In this document: piece after piece, positions 8,266 to 18,700 of the stretch | How the letters are laid out: every line of letters starts with the position of its first letter | How positions within the stretch are numbered: the first letter of the stretch is position 1 | Origin: Streptomyces sp. NRRL B-1347 | GTDB lineage: Bacteria; Actinomycetota; Actinomycetes; Streptomycetales; Streptomycetaceae | Direction: 5' to 3' | Length of the DNA: 43,787 bases | Assembly (NCBI RefSeq): GCF_000720325.1 | Contig: NZ_JOJM01000065.1 | Coordinates: 1-43,787 of the forward strand | Notes under the pieces: model-generated | What the model was told of the DNA's origin: nothing | The model's input: the letters and a program-made list of their open reading frames with translations, nothing else | The model's database searches: none | Made by a program: the position numbers and the translations under genes

Positions 8266-8775
8266 ATGAGCACCACCCAGAGCGAGAGGCTGCGGGAACT
8301 GCTGGAACCGCTCGTCAGCTCCCAGGACCTGGATCTCGAAGAGATCGAAGTGGCCTCGGTCGGACGCAAGCGGGTGCTGCGAGTCGTCGTCGACTCCGAG
8401 GACGGCGTGGATCTGGACCGGATCGCGGATGTGAGCCGCGTGCTCTCCGCGAAGCTCGACGAGACCGACGCCATGGGCGAGGGTGAGTACACCCTCGAGG
8501 TCGGTTCCCCGGGCGCCGAGCGCCCCCTCAAGGAGCAGCGCCACTACGAGCGCGCCGTCGGGCGCCTCGCCCGCATCCAGACCGCCGACGGCGCCGAGCT
8601 GGTCGCGCGCATCGTGACGGTGGACGACGAGGGCGTCGACCTGGAGGTGCCCGGCGTGAAGGGGCGCAAGCCCACCGCCCGCAGGCTGGCCTTCGGCGAG
8701 ATCGTCAAGGCGCGCGTGGAAGTCGAGTTCAACCGCAAGGACGACAAGAGCATGAAGGAAGAGGAGGAGGCGTAG
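8266..8775 (+). CDS. rimP: Ribosome maturation factor RimP
   Basis: The protein has 169 residues. RimP helps assemble the 30S subunit, assisting late uptake of S12-side proteins. The N-terminal domain contains [20 protein letters not shown] and the characteristic [19 protein letters not shown]. The link [15 protein letters not shown] matches the conserved RimP signature S-x-G-x-x-R-P-L. The C-terminal SH3-like domain ends in a charged tail. ATG 8266 follows GAGGAG at a usual spacing. It opens the rimP-nusA-ylxR-infB cluster, with the stop two bases before nusA. Confidence 0.95.
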   Translation: MSTTQSERLRELLEPLVSSQDLDLEEIEVASVGRKRVLRVVVDSEDGVDLDRIADVSRVLSAKLDETDAMGEGEYTLEVGSPGAERPLKEQRHYERAVGRLARIQTADGAELVARIVTVDDEGVDLEVPGVKGRKPTARRLAFGEIVKARVEVEFNRKDDKSMKEEEEA

Positions 8776-8777
8776 CC

Positions 8778-9776
8778 GTGGACATCGACATGAGTGCCCT
8801 GCGGGGCTTGGTACGGGAGAAGGAGATCTCCTTCGACCTGCTGGTCGAGGCGATCGAGTCGGCCCTCCTCATCGCCTACCACCGCACCGAGGGAAGCCGC
8901 CGCCACGCGCGCGTGAAGCTCGACCGGGAGACCGGCCACGTGACGGTCTGGGCGAAGGAGGACCCGGAGGACATCGAGGAGGGCCAGGAGCCCCGCGAGT
9001 TCGACGACACCCCGTCCGATTTCGGCCGGATCGCCGCCACCACCGCCAAGCAGGTCATCCTGCAACGCCTTCGCGATGCCGAGGACGACGCGACCCTCGG
9101 CGAGTACGCGGGCCGCGAGGGCGACATCGTCACCGGTGTGGTGCAGCAGGGGCGCGACCCCAAGAACGTGCTCGTCGACATCGGCAAGCTGGAGGCCATC
9201 CTGCCCGCGCAGGAGCAGGTCCCGGGCGAGGACTACCCGCACGGCATGCGCCTGCGCAGCTACGTCGTCCGGGTGGCCAAGGGCGTGCGCGGTCCGTCCG
9301 TGACGCTCTCGCGCACGCACCCGAACCTGGTCAAGAAGCTGTTCGCGCTCGAGGTCCCCGAGATCGCCGACGGCTCCGTGGAGATCGCCGCCATCGCGCG
9401 CGAGGCCGGGCACCGCACCAAGATCGCGGTCCGCTCGACCCGCTCGGGCCTGAACGCCAAGGGCGCCTGCATCGGCCCGATGGGCAGCCGCGTGCGCAAC
9501 GTGATGGGCGAGCTCAACGGCGAGAAGATCGACATCGTGGACTGGTCGGAGGACCCGGGGGAGATGGTCGCCCACGCGCTGTCCCCGGCCCGGGTCAGCA
9601 AGGTCGAGATCGTCGACCTGGCCGGCCGCTCCGCCCGCGTGACGGTGCCGGACTACCAGCTGTCCCTGGCCATCGGCAAGGAGGGCCAGAACGCCCGCCT
9701 CGCCGCCCGGCTGACCGGCTGGCGGATCGACATCCGTCCGGACACCGAGCAGACGGGCCAGGACGCCGAGAGCTGA
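8778..9776 (+). CDS. nusA: Transcription termination/antitermination factor NusA
   Basis: The 332-residue protein starts at GTG 8778, right after rimP, with GAGGAGG inside the rimP end as ribosome-binding site. It has the NusA N-terminal RNA polymerase-binding domain (1 to about 100), an S1 domain ([14 protein letters not shown] onward), then two KH domains with the typical [20 protein letters not shown] and [19 protein letters not shown] motifs. As in other Gram-positive bacteria, the C-terminal acidic repeats of the E. coli protein are absent. It modulates pausing and termination and takes part in rRNA antitermination. It belongs to the translation/transcription operon. Confidence 0.96.
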   Translation: MDIDMSALRGLVREKEISFDLLVEAIESALLIAYHRTEGSRRHARVKLDRETGHVTVWAKEDPEDIEEGQEPREFDDTPSDFGRIAATTAKQVILQRLRDAEDDATLGEYAGREGDIVTGVVQQGRDPKNVLVDIGKLEAILPAQEQVPGEDYPHGMRLRSYVVRVAKGVRGPSVTLSRTHPNLVKKLFALEVPEIADGSVEIAAIAREAGHRTKIAVRSTRSGLNAKGACIGPMGSRVRNVMGELNGEKIDIVDWSEDPGEMVAHALSPARVSKVEIVDLAGRSARVTVPDYQLSLAIGKEGQNARLAARLTGWRIDIRPDTEQTGQDAES

Positions 9777-9918
9777 CCGCTCCCGGAGGGGGAGTGAGCG
9801 GGTCCGGAAAACCGGTTGCGCGCACCCCCCTCGTCCTGGTCACGTTACTGATCAAGACAACAACCGTTCGATTCTTGCCCCAATGGGGTGAGGTCGGTAC
9901 GGGGAGGTAGACTTAAGC

Positions 9919-10218
9919 GTGTCTGGCCGGACGCATGCCCGCGCATGCCCTGAGCGCACCTGTGTGGGGTGCCGGGAGCGAGCGGCCAAGGACGGGCTGC
10001 TGCGCATCGTGGCGGTCGAGGGCGTTTGCGTCCCCGATCCAAGCGGTACGCTGCCCGGCCGGGGTGCGTATGTACACCCCGCCCTGGTCTGTCTCGACCT
10101 GGCGGTCCGCCGCCGGGCGTTCCCGCGGGCCTTCCGGCTCCAGGGACCGCTCGACACGGCGGAGCTGCGCGGGAATCTCGAGGCAGCCGAGACCGTTGCC
10201 GAGCAGGCAACACCGTAA
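9919..10218 (+). CDS. ylxR: YlxR family (DUF448) RNA-binding protein
   Basis: The start is GTG 9919, after GGGGAGG; the product has 99 residues. The motif ERTCVGCRERAAKDGLLRIV is the DUF448 signature, and GRGAYVHP follows in the second half. In Bacillus subtilis the homologue (RnpM) binds RNase P RNA and modulates RNase P. The four-gene order nusA-ylxR-infB is widely conserved. The 142-base spacer after nusA may hold a further promoter, which I could not place with confidence. The function in this organism is inferred from the family. Confidence 0.93.
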   Translation: MSGRTHARACPERTCVGCRERAAKDGLLRIVAVEGVCVPDPSGTLPGRGAYVHPALVCLDLAVRRRAFPRAFRLQGPLDTAELRGNLEAAETVAEQATP

Positions 10219-10284
10219 GACGTGCCGCACGGAGCCCCTGTGCGGTCCTGGTACCTCGCGAGTTGGAAGTAGGTCGAGATTGCG

Positions 10285-10327
10285 ATGAGCACTCGATGAG
10301 TACGCGATGAGTACGCCCATGAAGTAG
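10285..10327 (+). promoter_or_regulatory. Chain of three overlapping mini-ORFs in the infB leader
   Basis: ATG 10285 (codes MSTR, stop 10297-10299), ATG 10296 (MSTR, stop 10308-10310) and ATG 10307 (MSTPMK, stop 10325-10327) are linked by ATGA overlaps. They arise from an 11-base tandem repeat, CGATGAGTACG (10283-10315). A possible ribosome-binding site, AGGTCGAG, lies about 8 bases before the first ATG. The chain ends 38 bases before the infB start. A translational leader role is an inference. Confidence 0.4.
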
Positions 10328-10365
10328 CGACGGTCCGGCGGTAACCCGGACCTAAAAGGAGCGAA

Positions 10366-13300
10366 GTGGCTAAGGTCCGGGTATACGAACTCGCCAAGGA
10401 GTTCGGGGTTGAGAGCAAGGTCGTCATGGCCAAGCTCCAAGAACTCGGTGAATTCGTACGTTCGGCGTCCTCGACGATCGAGGCGCCCGTAGTACGCAAA
10501 CTGACTGACGCATTCCAGCAGGGCAACGGCTCCGGCAAGTCCGGCAAGCCCGCCCCCCGCAAGCCCGCCGCGAAGCCCGCGGCACCGTCCCCCGCGCAGG
10601 CCGCCCGTCCGGGTCCGGCCGCGCCCAAGCCCGCGCCCCGGCCGACGGCCGCGGAGAGTGCGGCCAAGCCCGCGCCCGCCGCCCCGGCGACCCCGGGTCC
10701 GCGTCCGACGCCGGGCCCGAAGCCGCCCGCGCCCAAGCCGGCCCCCGCCGCCCCGGCGGCTCCGGCTGCCCCGGTGGCTCCGGCCGCGCCCGAGTTCACC
10801 GCGCCGCCGTCGCCGAGCCCGGCGGCCGCGTCCTCCGGTGCCCCGGCCGCGCCGCGCCCCGCGGGCGCCCGTCCCGGTGCCCCGAAGCCCGGTGCCCGTC
10901 CGGCGCCCGGCCAGGGTCAGCGCGGCGGCGACCGTCAGGGTGCCCCGCGCCCCGGCGGCCAGGGTGGCGCCCCGCGTCCCGGCGGTCGTCCCGCCGGTCC
11001 GCGTCCGGGCAACAACCCCTTCACGTCCGGCGGCTCCACCGGCATGGCGCGCCCGCAGGCGCCCCGTCCCGGCGGCGCCCCGCGTCCCGGCGGCGGCCAG
11101 GGCGGCCCCGGCGGCGCCCCGCGCCCGCAGGGCGGTCAGGGCGGCCCCGGTGGCGCTCCCCGTCCCCAGGGCCAGGGCGGTCAGCCCGGTGGGCGGCCCA
11201 CTCCGGGCGGCATGCCCCGTCCGCAGGCCCCGCGTCCCGGCGGCGGCCCCGGCGGCAACCGTCCGAACCCGGGCATGATGCCGCAGCGTCCCGCCGCGGG
11301 CCCGCGTCCCGGCGGTGGCCCCGGTGGCGGCCGCGGTCCGGGCGGCGGTGGCCGTCCGGGCGGTGGCGGCGGCGGTCGTCCCGGCTTCGCCGGTCGTCCG
11401 GGCGGTCCCGGTGGCGGCGGCGGTGGCTTCGCCGGTCGTCCCGGTGGTCCCGGTGGCGGCGGCGGTCGTCCGGGTGGTCCCGGTGGCGGCGGTGGCTTCG
11501 GCGGCCGTCCCGGCTTCGGTGGTCGTCCGGGTGGTCCCGGTGGCCGTGGTGGCACGCAGGGCGCCTTCGGCCGTCCCGGCGGTCCCGCGCGTCGCGGTCG
11601 CAAGTCGAAGCGGCAGAGGCGCCAGGAGTACGAGGCCATGCAGGCCCCGTCGGTCGGCGGCGTGATGCTGCCTCGCGGCAACGGCGAGACCGTTCGCCTG
11701 TCGCGCGGTGCGTCCCTCACCGACTTCGCCGAGAAGATCAACGCCAACCCGGCGTCGCTCGTCGCGGTGATGATGAACCTCGGCGAGATGGTCACGGCCA
11801 CGCAGTCCGTCTCCGACGAGACGCTGCAGCTCCTCGGCGACGAGATGAACTACACGGTTCAGATCGTCAGCCCCGAGGAGGAGGACCGCGAGCTGCTCGA
11901 GTCGTTCTCCATCGAGTTCGGCGAGGACGAGGGCGGCGAAGAGGCGCTCATGTCCCGCCCGCCGGTCGTGACCGTCATGGGTCACGTCGACCACGGTAAG
12001 ACCCGACTTCTGGACGCGATCCGCAAGACGAACGTCGTCGCGGGCGAGGCCGGCGGTATTACGCAGCACATCGGTGCGTACCAGGTCGCCACCGAGGTCA
12101 ACGGCGAAGAGCGCGCGATCACCTTCATCGACACCCCGGGTCACGAGGCGTTCACCGCCATGCGTGCCCGTGGTGCGAAGTCCACCGACATCGCGATCCT
12201 CGTGGTCGCGGCCAACGACGGTGTGATGCCCCAGACGATCGAGGCGCTGAACCACGCCAAGGCGGCCGACGTGCCGATCGTGGTCGCGGTCAACAAGATC
12301 GACGTCGAGGGCGCCGACCCGACCAAGGTGCGCGGTCAGCTCACCGAGTTCGGTCTGGTGGCCGAGGAGTACGGCGGCGACACGATGTTCGTCGACATCT
12401 CCGCCAAGCAGGGTCTGCACATCGACTCCCTGCTCGAGGCCGTGGTCCTGACCGCGGACGCCTCGCTCGACCTGCGGGCCAACCCGGAGCAGGACGCGCA
12501 GGGCATCGCGATCGAAGCCCACCTCGACAAGGGCCGCGGCGCCGTCGCGACCGTCCTCGTCCAGCGCGGTACCCTCCGCGTCGGCGACACGATGGTCGCC
12601 GGTGACGCCTACGGCCGCGTGCGCGCCATGCTCGACGACAAGGGCGAGAACGTGGAAGAGGCGGGTCCGTCGACCCCGGTCCTCGTCCTCGGTCTCACCA
12701 ACGTCCCGGGCGCGGGCGACAACTTCCTGGTGGTCGACGAGGACCGTACGGCCCGTCAGATCGCCGAGAAGCGCGCCGCCCGCGAGCGCAACGCCGCGTT
12801 CGCCAAGCGCGTCCGCCGCGTCTCGCTCGAGGACCTGGACAAGGTGCTCAAGGCCGGCGAGATCCAGCAGCTCAACCTCATCATCAAGGGTGACGCTTCT
12901 GGTTCCGTCGAGGCCCTGGAGTCCTCCCTGCTCCAGCTGGACGTCGGCGAGGAGGTCGACATCCGCGTGCTGCACCGCGGCGTGGGTGCGGTCACCGAGT
13001 CGGACATCGACCTGGCCATGGGCTCCGACGCCATCGTCATCGGCTTCAACGTCCGTGCGGCCGGCCGTGCCGCGCAGATGGCGGAGCGCGAGGGCGTGGA
13101 CGTCCGCTACTACTCGGTGATCTACCAGGCCATCGAAGAGATCGAGGCGGCCCTCAAGGGCATGCTCAAGCCGGAGTACGAGGAGGTCGAGCTCGGCACC
13201 GCGGAGATCCGCGAGGTCTTCCGTTCGTCCAAGCTCGGCAACATCGCGGGTGTTCTCATCCGCTCCGGCGAGGTCAAGCGCAACACCAAGGCGCGCCTCA

Positions 13301-13479
13301 TCCGCGACGGCAAGGTCATCGCGGAGGAGCTCAACATCGTCGGTCTGCGTCGCTTCAAGGACGACGTCACCGAGATCCGCGAAGGGTTCGAGGGCGGTAT
13401 CAACCTCGGCAACTTCAACGACATCAAGGTGGACGACGTCATCGCGACGTACGAGATGCGCGAGAAGCCGCGGGCTTAG
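10366..13479 (+). CDS. infB: Translation initiation factor IF-2
   Basis: GTG 10366 follows AAAGGAG and gives 1037 residues. Residues 1-50 are the IF2N subdomain ([20 protein letters not shown]). Residues about 50-415 are a very long Pro/Ala- then Gly/Arg/Pro-rich low-complexity arm, typical of Streptomyces IF2 and probably disordered. A second IF2N-like helix follows near residue 445. The GTPase motifs are G1 GHVDHGKT (539-546), G3 DTPGH and G4 NKID. Domains II, III and IV complete the factor, which positions fMet-tRNA and promotes subunit joining. The gene ends at a GCCCGGGG/CCCCGGGC hairpin. Confidence 0.97.
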   Translation: MAKVRVYELAKEFGVESKVVMAKLQELGEFVRSASSTIEAPVVRKLTDAFQQGNGSGKSGKPAPRKPAAKPAAPSPAQAARPGPAAPKPAPRPTAAESAAKPAPAAPATPGPRPTPGPKPPAPKPAPAAPAAPAAPVAPAAPEFTAPPSPSPAAASSGAPAAPRPAGARPGAPKPGARPAPGQGQRGGDRQGAPRPGGQGGAPRPGGRPAGPRPGNNPFTSGGSTGMARPQAPRPGGAPRPGGGQGGPGGAPRPQGGQGGPGGAPRPQGQGGQPGGRPTPGGMPRPQAPRPGGGPGGNRPNPGMMPQRPAAGPRPGGGPGGGRGPGGGGRPGGGGGGRPGFAGRPGGPGGGGGGFAGRPGGPGGGGGRPGGPGGGGGFGGRPGFGGRPGGPGGRGGTQGAFGRPGGPARRGRKSKRQRRQEYEAMQAPSVGGVMLPRGNGETVRLSRGASLTDFAEKINANPASLVAVMMNLGEMVTATQSVSDETLQLLGDEMNYTVQIVSPEEEDRELLESFSIEFGEDEGGEEALMSRPPVVTVMGHVDHGKTRLLDAIRKTNVVAGEAGGITQHIGAYQVATEVNGEERAITFIDTPGHEAFTAMRARGAKSTDIAILVVAANDGVMPQTIEALNHAKAADVPIVVAVNKIDVEGADPTKVRGQLTEFGLVAEEYGGDTMFVDISAKQGLHIDSLLEAVVLTADASLDLRANPEQDAQGIAIEAHLDKGRGAVATVLVQRGTLRVGDTMVAGDAYGRVRAMLDDKGENVEEAGPSTPVLVLGLTNVPGAGDNFLVVDEDRTARQIAEKRAARERNAAFAKRVRRVSLEDLDKVLKAGEIQQLNLIIKGDASGSVEALESSLLQLDVGEEVDIRVLHRGVGAVTESDIDLAMGSDAIVIGFNVRAAGRAAQMAEREGVDVRYYSVIYQAIEEIEAALKGMLKPEYEEVELGTAEIREVFRSSKLGNIAGVLIRSGEVKRNTKARLIRDGKVIAEELNIVGLRRFKDDVTEIREGFEGGINLGNFNDIKVDDVIATYEMREKPRA

Positions 13480-13484
13480 CGTCT

Positions 13485-13528
13485 GCGGGGTGGGGGTTGC
13501 CCGGGGTTTCCCCGGGCGGCCCCCGCTG
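13485..13528 (+). terminator. Hairpin terminator after infB
   Basis: GCCCGGGG (13499-13506) and CCCCGGGC (13510-13517) form a perfect 8-base stem with a TTT loop. Outer GGGGG and CCCCC tracts extend it. It starts about 20 bases after the infB stop. Confidence 0.65.
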
Positions 13529-13547
13529 CCTTTTCGGCGCTCCGCGC

Positions 13548-13625
13548 CTCGTCCTCAAACACCGGACGGGCTGAATCGTGCCGCTCGCGGCAGCGTTTTC
13601 AGCCCCTCCGGCGATTGAGGAGCGG
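13548..13625. repeat. Inverted pair of family-B repeats with an inner hairpin
   Basis: The left unit CTCGTCCTCAAACACCGGAC (13548-13573 region) and the right unit CAGCCCCTCCGGCGATTGAG (to 13625) are near-complementary. The spacer holds nested dyads GCTGAA/TTCAGC and TGCCG/CGGCA, so the whole could form a branched hairpin. It separates infB from the DUF503 gene and may split the operon into two transcripts. Confidence 0.6.
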
Positions 13626-13776
13626 GGTCTGGGGCGGAGCCCCAGGACGGGAACGGGCAGGGGCGGCGGGGGCGAATATCCGTCGAGCCGGCCCCCCCAC
13701 TCGTTGTACGGTTCTGGTGACCCTGCCAACCACGCGCGGGGCGCGATCCCGTACCGGCGGGTCATCCGGCACACAC

Positions 13777-14070
13777 ATGTTTGTGGGGACTCTGTCCTTC
13801 GACCTGCTCCTCGGCGACGTACATTCGCTGAAGGAGAAACGCTCCCTCGTCCGGCCCATCGTGGCCGAACTCCAGCGGAAGTACGCGGTGAGCGCGGCCG
13901 AGGTCGGCCATCAAGGGCTGCACCGCAGGAGCGAGATCGGCCTGGCGCTGGTCTCCGGGGACGCGGCGCACCTCACCGAGGTACTGGACCGGTGCGAACG
14001 GCTCGTCGCCGCCCGGCCCGAAGTGGAGCTGCTGTCGGTACGGCGGCGCCTCCACGGTGACGACGATTGA
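13777..14070 (+). CDS. ylxP: DUF503 family protein (YlxP-like)
   Basis: The chosen start ATG 13777 gives 97 residues beginning MFVGTLSFDLLLGDVHSLKE, the DUF503 signature, followed by KRSLVRPIVAELQRKYAVSAAEVG. The longer in-frame extension has no family similarity and runs through intergenic sequence. DUF503 proteins have a ferredoxin-like fold and are usually found between infB and rbfA; their role is not established. There is no strong ribosome-binding site before ATG 13777. The stop lies 48 bases before rbfA. Confidence 0.88.
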   Translation: MFVGTLSFDLLLGDVHSLKEKRSLVRPIVAELQRKYAVSAAEVGHQGLHRRSEIGLALVSGDAAHLTEVLDRCERLVAARPEVELLSVRRRLHGDDD

Positions 14071-14118
14071 ATGACTCGAACGACCAGCGACGAGCACAGC
14101 ACAGAAGGAGACGGAGCA

Positions 14119-14574
14119 GTGGCCGACAACGCGCGGGCGAAGAGGCTGGCGGACCTCATCCGAGAGGTGGTGGCCCAGAAGCTGCAGCGCGGGATCAAGG
14201 ACCCGCGGCTCGGCACCCATGTCACCATCACGGACACCCGGGTCACGGGTGACCTGCGGGAGGCGACCGTCTTCTACACGGTCTACGGCGACGACGAGGA
14301 GCGCGCGGCCGCGGCCGCGGGCCTGGAGAGCGCCAAGGGCGTCCTCCGTTCCGAGGTCGGGCGCGCGGCGGGAGTGAAGTTCACGCCGACGCTGACCTTC
14401 GTGGCGGACGCGCTGCCCGACAACGCGCGGGCCATCGAGGACCTCCTCGACCGGGCGCGCGCCTCGGACGCGAAGGTCCGGGAGGCCTCCGCGGGCGCCG
14501 AGTTCGCCGGTGGGGCGGACCCGTACCGCAAGCCCGAAGAGGACGAGGAGACGGACGGCGACGCCGCCTCATGA
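14119..14574 (+). CDS. rbfA: Ribosome-binding factor A (RbfA)
   Basis: GTG 14119 is preferred because AAGGAG lies at 14105-14110, eight bases upstream; ATG 14071 would add 16 residues unlike the family. The 151-residue product starts VADNARAKRLADLIREVVAQ and contains KDPRLGTHVTITDTRVTGDL, the RbfA signature, plus the KH-like fold end VKFTPTLTFVAD. It has an acidic C-terminal tail. RbfA binds the 30S precursor and helps mature helix 1 of 16S rRNA. Its stop overlaps the truB start (ATGA), so the two are translationally coupled. Confidence 0.94.
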   Translation: MADNARAKRLADLIREVVAQKLQRGIKDPRLGTHVTITDTRVTGDLREATVFYTVYGDDEERAAAAAGLESAKGVLRSEVGRAAGVKFTPTLTFVADALPDNARAIEDLLDRARASDAKVREASAGAEFAGGADPYRKPEEDEETDGDAAS

Positions 14575-15479
14575 CCAAGCGCACCACCAACACGCCGGAC
14601 GGCCTCGTCATCGTCGACAAGCCGTCCGGCTTCACTTCGCACGACGTGGTCGCCAAGATGCGGGGCATCGCCAAGACCCGCCGCGTCGGCCACGCAGGCA
14701 CCCTCGACCCGATGGCGACGGGTGTCCTGGTCCTCGGCGTCGAGCGCGCCACCAAGCTCCTCGGCCATCTGGCGCTGACGGAGAAGGAGTACCTGGGCAC
14801 GATCCGGCTCGGCCAGTCCAGCGTCACGGACGACGCCGAGGGCGAGATCACCGGCTCCGCGGACGCCTCCGGCATCAAGCGGGACGCCGTCGACGCGGCC
14901 GTCGCCAAGCTCAGCGGCGACATCATGCAGGTGCCGTCGAAGGTCAGCGCCATCAAGATCGACGGCAAGCGGTCGTACAAGCGGGCGCGCGAGGGCGAGG
15001 ACTTCGAGATCCCCGCCCGGCCGGTGACGGTGTCGTCCTTCCGGGTGTACGACATGCGGGACGCGGTCGCCGCCGACGGCACGCCCGTGCTCGACCTGGT
15101 CGTGTCCGTGGTCTGCTCGTCCGGCACGTACATCCGGGCGCTCGCCCGGGACCTCGGCGCGGACCTCGGCGTCGGCGGGCACCTTACGGCGCTGCGCCGC
15201 ACCCGGGTGGGGCCGTACAAGCTGGACTCGGCGCGCACCCTCGACCAGCTCCAGGAGGAGCTGACGGTGATGCCGGTCTCGGACGCGGCCGCCGCGGCGT
15301 TCCCGCGCTGGGACGTGGACGACAAGCGGGCGCGGCTGCTCGCCAACGGCGTGCGGATCGAGATGCCCGAGGAGTACGCGGGCAAGGGGCCCGTGGCCGT
15401 CTTCGGCCCCGAGGGGCAGTTCGTGGTCCTGGCCGAGGAGTCGCGCGGCAAGGCGAAGAGCCTCGCCGTGTTCGTCTGA
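14571..15479 (+). CDS. truB: tRNA pseudouridine(55) synthase
   Basis: The 302-residue enzyme forms pseudouridine 55 in the T-loop of tRNAs. The N-terminus reads TPDGLVIVDKPSGFTSHDVV, and the catalytic motif GHAGTLDPMATGVL holds the nucleophile D46. KVSAIKIDGKRSYKRAREGE and SGTYIRALARDLG are further TruB signatures. The C-terminus carries a short actinobacterial PUA-like extension. It overlaps rbfA by four bases and is followed by a hairpin at 15565-15596. Confidence 0.96.
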   Translation: MTKRTTNTPDGLVIVDKPSGFTSHDVVAKMRGIAKTRRVGHAGTLDPMATGVLVLGVERATKLLGHLALTEKEYLGTIRLGQSSVTDDAEGEITGSADASGIKRDAVDAAVAKLSGDIMQVPSKVSAIKIDGKRSYKRAREGEDFEIPARPVTVSSFRVYDMRDAVAADGTPVLDLVVSVVCSSGTYIRALARDLGADLGVGGHLTALRRTRVGPYKLDSARTLDQLQEELTVMPVSDAAAAAFPRWDVDDKRARLLANGVRIEMPEEYAGKGPVAVFGPEGQFVVLAEESRGKAKSLAVFV

Positions 15480-15564
15480 CGGCCGTCCCGCGAGCGCACC
15501 GCGGAGCGTGGGTTTGAGTGCTGCTCAAGTCCGCTGGGCCTGACGGGGCTTGGCCCTTCGTGTC

Positions 15565-15596
15565 GTGGAGCGGCGCACAGTCGTCCGCCGCTCCAC
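15565..15596 (+). terminator. Hairpin terminator after truB
   Basis: GTGGAGCGGCG (15565-15575) and CGCCGCTCCAC (15586-15596) pair perfectly over 11 bases with a 10-base loop. It lies in the 295-base truB to STAND-gene spacer, which contains no gene. The rest of the spacer shows nothing I can assign, apart from a GGGAGGTG ribosome-binding site just before 15775. Confidence 0.6.
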
Positions 15597-15774
15597 ATCC
15601 CCCCCCAAGGAAGATGTATCCACCCCCGCCCGGGGTTTCACCCCTACGAGCAGGCGCTCGGAGTGAACCACGGGAGCGGAAGGGGGCGCGTTCGGCTCGC
15701 GTTCTGTCCCGCTGATCACCGCCGACCTACGGTCGGAGGAACGGGGGTCGGGCAGCGGGCGGGGAGGTGCGCAC

Positions 15775-18700
15775 ATGGCGGGACGGGGCCCGCGGGCCCG
15801 GGGCGGCGGGGACCGGGCCCGGGGCCGCAAGGGGGCGACGGCGGGACCGGCCGACGGGGGCGCGGCCCAGTGGTCCCTGGTGCGGATCTGCGACCTGGCG
15901 GGGCGCCCGCGCGGCGCCGGGTTCGCCGCCGACGAGCTCGGCACCGTGATCACCAGCCACGAGGCCGTCGACGGCCTCGCCCGGATCGTCCTGCACGCGG
16001 CGGGCGAGCGCACCTGCGTCGTGGCCGCCGACGCCGTGACGGCCCTTCCCGAGGCCGATCTCGCGCTGGTGCGCACCGAGGGCCTCGGGCTCAAGCCGCT
16101 GCCCGTCACCGTGCGCGACACCACGCCGGTGGGCTCGTACGTACGGATCGCCGCGGGCGGCTGGCGGCAGGCGCGGGTCCTGGACTCCGCGTCGGTGACC
16201 TATGCGGCGACCGACCGCTTCCACGTCTTGGACGCCGCCATGGAGCTCGCCATCGGCACCGACGGCGCCGACGCCCTGCGGCTCGGCGGCGGGGCCGCGG
16301 GCGGGCCCGTCCTCGACGCCGCGTCCGGCGCGGTGCTCGCCGTCCTCGCCACCGCCCTGCACGCCCCGCACCGCGCCGCCGGGTTCGCGGTGCCGCTGCG
16401 CGAGGCGGCCGCCGCCGACCCGCACGGCCCCCTCGCCGCGCTCCTCGCCCGCAACGCGGCCACCGTGCCCGGGTACGGGCCCGATCTGAACCTCGCGGGC
16501 GCGCTCCAGCTGACCGCCACCTCCGTGGGCTCCGACGGGCCGGACGCGCCCGGCCCCGACCCCGTCGAACGGCCCGACACGGCACGGGAGTTCACCGACT
16601 TCACCGACGGCCCCGCGCGCGTCCTCGGCCTCGTCGGCGACCCCGGCACCGGGCGGACCACGGAACTCGCCGCGCTCGCCGCCCGCCGCGCCCGGGGCGG
16701 CGCGCCCGCGCCCACCCTGTGGCTGCGCGGCGCCGACCTGCGCGACGCCGACACCTCCGTGGCCGACGCGGTGGCGCGCGCCCTGGAGCGGTCCTGCCGC
16801 ATCCTCACCGCGTCGGACGAGAGCCGCGCGCCGGGCGAAGGGCTCGGGGACGTCTCCGCCGGCCGGGTCGCACGGCTCGTCCGGGACGCCGGGCGGCCGC
16901 TCCTGCTGCTGCTCGACGGGCCCGAGGAGATGCCGCCCGTCCTCGCCCACCGGCTCGCCGAGTGGAGCACGGGCACCGCCGGATGGCTGCGGGACACCGG
17001 GGCGCGGCTCGTCGTCGCCTGCCGCGCGGAGTACTGGGAGCGGGCCGGGGCGCACTTCCCCGCCGAGCTGCTGCACGCCGCGGGGGAGGGCCGCCCAGGA
17101 CCGGGCGTCCCGGGCGCCCTCGGGGACGCGCTGCCCGGCTGCGTACGGCTCGGCGACCTGCCGGAGCCGCAGGCCCGCCGGGCCCGCGCGCGGTACGGCA
17201 TCCCGGACGAGGCCCTCGCCGTCGCCGACGCCCGCCACCCCCTCGCGCTGCGGCTGCTCTCCGAGGTGCGGGCCGCGCTGCCCGGCGCGCCACCGGGACG
17301 GCCGGGCCGCGAGGAGATCCTCGCCGCCCATCTGGACCTGATGAGCCTGCGCGTCGCCGTCCGGCTCGCGGCGGCCAACGGGCTGCGCGGGACAGCCGTG
17401 CGGCGGCTCGCCGCACGGGTGGCGGGCCAGGTCCACGAGGCGGCCCGGCGGTGCCTCGGGCCGGGCCAGGGGGAGCTCGACCGGGCCGCGTTCGAGGAGG
17501 TCTTCCCGTGGGGCGCCCTGCCGGGCCTCGACGGCTGCACCGGCTGGGCCTCGGCGGTCCTCGCGGAGGGCCTCCTCGTCCCCGCGGGCGCCGGGTACCG
17601 CTTCGCGCACGAGGAGGTGGCCGACTGGCTCCAGGGCACCCATCTGGACGTGGAGGGCGCCCTCGCGTCCCTGGTGTACCGCCACGCCGAAGGCCCGGCA
17701 CCGGCCACCCGCTCCCTGCCGGTGCCCCGCCACCGGATCGGCCCCGTGCTCCAGGCCCTGCTGCTCCTCGAACGCCAGCGGGGGGAGGGGGAGCTCGCGG
17801 TGAGCCTGGGCCGCCTCGCGGCCTCCCTCGCCGCGCTCGACACGGCCGCCGCCCGCGGCGCCGAGCAGCCGGAGGGCGCGCAGGACGCCCTCTGGTGGGC
17901 CCGGCACCTCCTGGGCGAGGTCCTCCTGCGGGTCCCCGACGCCAGCCCCTACCTGGACGTGCTCCGCGCGGTCGCGGCGCACCGGCAGTTCCCCCCGGCC
18001 TTCTGGATGACCCTCCCGCTGCCGGACGCCACCCGCTACGACCTCCTGCGGTCCGTCGTGCCCCAGGACGGCCCGCCCGGCACGGCGGGCCGCGTCCTCG
18101 ACGCCGTGGCCGAGAACCTCGCCGCCGACCCCGGCGCCGTCCAGCGCCATCTGACGCGCTGGTTCACCGACGAGAGCCCGCTGCGGTCCACCCCGGACGC
18201 CACCGTCGCCTCCGCCGCGCAGGCCCTGCTGCACACCCACCGCCACCGCGCCATCGACGACCTCACGGAAGCCCTGGCCGACTGCGCGCACACCCGCGCC
18301 GACGAACTGCTCGGCGCGCTCGCCGAGGACGAGCCGTCCGCGGTGTGCCGCGCCGTCGACCGCTGGGCGCGCGACGACCGGGCGGCGCGCCGCGTGGCCG
18401 CCGTGGTCTGGGGCCTGCGCACCGCCCGGCACGCCACCGGCGACGCCGACCGCACCCTGCTGCGGTACGCGGCCTACGCCCTGCTCGCCCGCCCCGGCGA
18501 CGCCTCCCTGCACGGCGCGGCGCTCGCCCTCCTGGTGCGGGACCCGCAGACCCGCGCGCGGCACCTGCCGACCGCCCTCAAGGCGTTCGCGGCGGGCGAC
18601 CCGTGGCTGCCCGCGAGCGCCCTGGCCGCCGCCCTCACCACCGACCCCGACGCCGTGCTCGCGGCCTTCCGGGCCCGGCTGCACGGCCCCGGCACGGCGC

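Noticed and set aside
10510..11640. Dense short repeats in infB that might suggest a repeat array
   Set aside because: They are in-frame Gly/Pro/Arg codon repeats of the IF2 N-terminal arm, not spaced direct repeats as in CRISPR.
9913..12975. 1020-codon minus-strand frame opposite infB with Thr/Arg/Gly repeats
   Set aside because: Its repeats are the antisense reading of the IF2 low-complexity arm. There is no ribosome-binding site and no domain.
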